In this document: one piece after another, positions 6,893-9,451 of the stretch | Layout of the letters: each line of letters opens with the position of its first letter | Position numbering within the stretch: position 1 is the stretch's first letter | Source: an uncultured Clostridia bacterium | Lineage (GTDB): Bacteria; Bacillota; Clostridia; Oscillospirales; CAG-272 | Direction of reading: 5' to 3' | Assembly (NCBI GenBank): GCA_945936265.1 | Contig: CAMETB010000046.1 | Location: 1-9,451 of the forward strand | DNA length: 9,451 nucleotides | The notes under the pieces: model-generated | Seen by the model: the letters and a program-made list of their open reading frames with translations, nothing else | Told to the model about the DNA's origin: nothing | Databases searched by the model: none | Program-made: the position numbers and the translations under genes

Positions 6893-6920
6893 CGCGGCGG
6901 GAGCAAGCCCCCGCCCTACA
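6893..6920. repeat. Fourth REP-like hairpin element of a different sequence
   Basis: This is a 28-bp element whose stem is GGCGGG (6896-6901) against CCCGCC (6910-6915) with an 8-base loop. On the - strand it begins TGTAGGG like the three neighbouring cores but has a different stem. This suggests a related element of another subtype beside the 45-bp array. Confidence 0.8.
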
Positions 6921-6923
6921 ACC

Positions 6924-6965
6924 TATTACCTATTCACTCTTCACTCTTCACTCTTCACTATTACC
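6924..6965. repeat. Six-unit heptamer array overlapping the gyrA stop
   Basis: Read on the - strand from 6965 to 6924, the units are GGTAATA, GTGAAGA three times, GTGAATA, then GGTAATA, with no base in between. The gyrA stop codon (6948-6950) and its last codons lie inside the array. The rest of the 6700-6947 gap holds the other repeats listed and the lipoprotein ribosome binding site; I see no clear gyrA terminator or promoter in it. Confidence 0.9.
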
Positions 6966-9451
6966 TTGTGTTTCCTCTGTCGGCGTTGTTTCGGTCGCTT
7001 CCGTTGCTTCGATAACTTCCGTTTCCTCTGATGTTTGTGCGTCTTCGGGTTCTTCTTCCTCGGCGGGAGTTATCGTTATGTTGGCAACGGTGCTTCCCTC
7101 GTCAAGACGCATTACCTTAACGCCCGAGGTGCTTCTTCTGTATTTCGGTATCTCGGCGGCGCTTGTCCTTATGACTATTCCCTCGTTGGTTATCGCCATA
7201 ATATCGTCTCCGTCGTCAACTGCGGCGCAAGCGGCAAGTTTACCGGTCTTTTCGGTGAGATTGTGCGCTATTACGCCCATTATCGCTCTGTTGCGTGACT
7301 CGAACTCGTCAAACTTACATCTCTTGCCGAATCCGTTTTCGGTTATGGTCAAAAAGTCTTTTTCGTCATCGACTATGACGGCTCCGCAAACGACGTCGTC
7401 GCCTCTCAGATCTACCGCTTTGACGCCCCTTGCAAGTCTGCCGACGACCGTCACTTTGTTTTCGTTGAATCTTACGCCCTGCCCGTTTCTCGTCGCCAGG
7501 AGAATGTCCTTTGTTCCGTCTGTGTGCCCGACGAATATAAGGCTGTCGCCCTCATCGAGATTTATCGCTATCTTTCCGCCCTTGCGCTGATACTCGTACT
7601 CTTTGAGCGCGGTTCTCTTTATTATGCCGTTTCTTGTCAGCATGGTAAGATACTCGCCCTCGTTAAAGCCCTCTATCGCTATCATGGCGGTTACTTTTTC
7701 GCCTTTTTCTATCTCGATTATGTTGATAAGGTTGGAGCCTTTTGCCGTTCTCGACGCCTCGGGTATTCTGTAAGCCTTTCTTACGAATATCTTGCCGCTG
7801 TCGGTGAACATAAGAAGATACGAATGGCTGTCGCACGCGAGAACTTTTTCTATATAGTCCTCGTCTTTGGTTGCCATACCTATAAGCCCTTTACCGCCGC
7901 GTCTTTGTGCGGAATACGTGTCGGCAGGCAGTCTCTTTATATATCCGGCATTGGTAAGCGTTATTACGCAGTTGTGTCTTTCGATAAGGTCCTCGATGTC
8001 GATATCGTCCGTGCTGTCGACTATCTCCGTCCTTCTCTCGTCCGCGTACTTGCGCTTTATCTCGAGCATTTCTTCCTTTATTATCTCTTTTATTCTGTAC
8101 TCGTTTGCAAGAATGTCGTTGAGTTCCTTTATAAGCGCATAAAGTTTTGCAAGACGGTCCTCGACTTTTTGTCTTTCAAGACCGGAGAGTCTGCCGAGTG
8201 TCATATCGACGATGGCTTGTGCCTGCTCGTCGGAAAGAGTAAATCTTGCTTTGAGATTTTCCTTGGCGACGGGCGTGCTCTCGGAGGAACGGATTATCGA
8301 AATTACCTCGTCGATATTGTCTATCGCTATCTTGTAGCCCTCGAAAATATGTGCTTCCGCCTCGGCTTTTGCCTTGTCGAATTTCGTTCTTCTTAAAATT
8401 ACGTCTTCCTGGAAAGCAATATAGTTGTTCAGAAGTTCTTTAAGTCCGAGTATTTTCGGCTCGCCGTTTACGAGCGCGAGCATATTTACGGCGCACGTGT
8501 CCTGAAGTTGCGTGTTCTTATAGAGTTGGTTCAGGATAATTTGGGGGTTTGCGTCCTTTTTGTACTCTATAACTATTCTCATACCGTGGCGTCCGCTCTC
8601 GTCGCGCATGTCGGTGATGCCCTCGACGCGCTTGTCCTTAACAAGATCGGCTATGGATTTTACAAGCATACTCTTGTTTACCATGTACGGTATTTCGGTA
8701 ACGACAATTCTTCTGTGTTCTTCTTCTATTCTTGCCTTGGAGCGAACGGTTATTCTTCCTTTTCCCGTCGTGTAGGCGTCAATTATACCCTTTCTGCCGT
8801 AAATTGTGGCGTAAGTCGGAAAATCGGGTCCTTTTATAAAGTTCATAAGGTCGGCAACCGTACAGTCCGGATTTTCCATAAGATATATGGTACCGTCAAT
8901 TACCTCGCCGAGATTGTGGGGAGGAATATTGGTTGCCATACCGACGGCAATTCCGACACTTCCGTTTACGAGAAGATTAGGAAATCTCGTCGGAAGAACA
9001 ACGGGCTCTTTGCGGCTGTTATCGAAGTTCGGTACAAAATCGACAACTTCTTTTTCTATGTCGCTCATAAGCTCGTTTGCAAGCTTTGACATTCTCGCCT
9101 CGGTATAACGGTAAGCGGCGGCTCCGTCGCCGTCAACGTTACCGAAGTTACCGTGTCCCTCTATCAGAGGATAGCGGAGCGAGAACGGCTGAGCCATACG
9201 GACGAGCGTGCCGTAAACGGACTGGTCGCCGTGCGGATGGTATCTACCTAAAACGTTACCTACCGTGGTTGCGGATTTACGAAAAGGCTTGTCGCTTGTC
9301 AGGTGATCCTCGTACATTGCGTACATGACTCTTCTCTGACCGGGCTTCATACCGTCACGCACATCGGGGAGCGCGCGGCTTACTATAACGCTCATGGAGT
9401 ATTCGAGAAACGCCTCCGGCACTCTCGATTCCATAGTGCGCCCGACTATCA
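6948..9451 (-). CDS. gyrA: DNA gyrase subunit A (5' partial)
   Basis: GyrA is the DNA-cleaving and rejoining subunit of gyrase, which works with GyrB to introduce negative supercoils. Residue numbers count from the ATG at 9432-9434. That ATG has no ribosome binding site and the frame stays open to the window edge, so the true start is probably outside. The catalytic tyrosine is Tyr110 (AAAYRYTE, codon 9105-9107). The quinolone pocket reads YHPHGDQSVYGT. The coiled-coil region lies around 350-460. The C-terminal pinwheel carries the GyrA box QRRGGKG (510-516), which separates it from the ParC subunit of topoisomerase IV. An acidic, Thr/Glu-rich tail (791-828) ends in residues encoded by an intergenic heptamer repeat. 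Total length is normal for GyrA. Confidence 0.97.
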   Translation of the reverse strand, partial: IVGRTMESRVPEAFLEYSMSVIVSRALPDVRDGMKPGQRRVMYAMYEDHLTSDKPFRKSATTVGNVLGRYHPHGDQSVYGTLVRMAQPFSLRYPLIEGHGNFGNVDGDGAAAYRYTEARMSKLANELMSDIEKEVVDFVPNFDNSRKEPVVLPTRFPNLLVNGSVGIAVGMATNIPPHNLGEVIDGTIYLMENPDCTVADLMNFIKGPDFPTYATIYGRKGIIDAYTTGKGRITVRSKARIEEEHRRIVVTEIPYMVNKSMLVKSIADLVKDKRVEGITDMRDESGRHGMRIVIEYKKDANPQIILNQLYKNTQLQDTCAVNMLALVNGEPKILGLKELLNNYIAFQEDVILRRTKFDKAKAEAEAHIFEGYKIAIDNIDEVISIIRSSESTPVAKENLKARFTLSDEQAQAIVDMTLGRLSGLERQKVEDRLAKLYALIKELNDILANEYRIKEIIKEEMLEIKRKYADERRTEIVDSTDDIDIEDLIERHNCVITLTNAGYIKRLPADTYSAQRRGGKGLIGMATKDEDYIEKVLACDSHSYLLMFTDSGKIFVRKAYRIPEASRTAKGSNLINIIEIEKGEKVTAMIAIEGFNEGEYLTMLTRNGIIKRTALKEYEYQRKGGKIAINLDEGDSLIFVGHTDGTKDILLATRNGQGVRFNENKVTVVGRLARGVKAVDLRGDDVVCGAVIVDDEKDFLTITENGFGKRCKFDEFESRNRAIMGVIAHNLTEKTGKLAACAAVDDGDDIMAITNEGIVIRTSAAEIPKYRRSTSGVKVMRLDEGSTVANITITPAEEEEPEDAQTSEETEVIEATEATETTPTEETQGNSEE

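Noticed and set aside
6700..6906. In-frame N-terminal extension of the lipoprotein through the 45-bp repeats (69 extra residues, Arg/Pro-rich)
   Set aside because: The 45-bp period is a multiple of three, so the frame stays open by chance. A lipobox directly after the internal ATG and a ribosome binding site at 6711-6718 mark the real start.
6765..6915. The hairpins as intrinsic gyrA terminators
   Set aside because: The stems are not followed by a T run in the transcript; on the - strand the three palindromes are followed by GAAAAAC. They could still stabilise a 3' end.
6757..7590. Long + strand open frame over the repeats and the end of gyrA
   Set aside because: It is antisense to gyrA and starts in the repeat region. 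Its composition is low-complexity Ser/Pro/Thr, with no recognisable family and no ribosome binding site.
7524..8396. 290-codon + strand open frame
   Set aside because: It lies entirely antisense to well-conserved gyrA codons, and its translation shows no family features.

Overview
The window looks like chromosomal DNA of a gut-type Clostridia species (Bacillota), possibly Oscillospirales or a relative. The inference rests on three things: the run gyrA, lipoprotein, recA, recX, rimO, pgsA on one strand; strong GGAGG-type ribosome binding sites; and moderate GC content. No sequence search was possible, so the taxonomy is an impression. All family calls come from motifs read in the translations.

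Layout. From 1 to 1229 on the + strand lies the 3' part of an unusual acidic repeat protein. It has Pro-Val-Glu-Glu arrays around an unrecognised globular domain, and ends in a domain that closely resembles the C-terminal half of ribosomal protein uL15. It meets the rest of the window head-on at a hairpin (1256-1287) that can terminate transcription in both directions. Everything else is on the - strand. In transcription order these are: gyrA (6948 to the right edge, 5' end cut off), a repeat-filled intergenic region (6700-6947), a small lipoprotein (6136-6699), recA (4987-6093), recX (4330-4983), rimO (3009-4340), pgsA (2361-2942) and a membrane-anchored, beta-propeller-like protein (1368-2348).

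How the genes relate. recA, recX and rimO are tightly packed (3-nt gap, then 11-nt overlap) and are probably co-transcribed and translationally coupled. RecX is the known modulator of RecA. rimO modifies ribosomal protein S12, and pgsA makes the anionic phospholipid precursor phosphatidylglycerol phosphate. The membrane protein at the end of the run starts 12 nt after pgsA. gyrA is probably transcribed separately or reads into the repeat region.

Most worth a second look: the uL15-like domain fused to long PVEEP arrays; the composite intergenic repeat region (four 28-bp hairpin elements sharing one end sequence, flanked by heptamer arrays, one of which supplies the gyrA stop codon); and a natural Gln/Gly pair at the two main quinolone-contact positions of GyrA. 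The other genes look like ordinary housekeeping genes.
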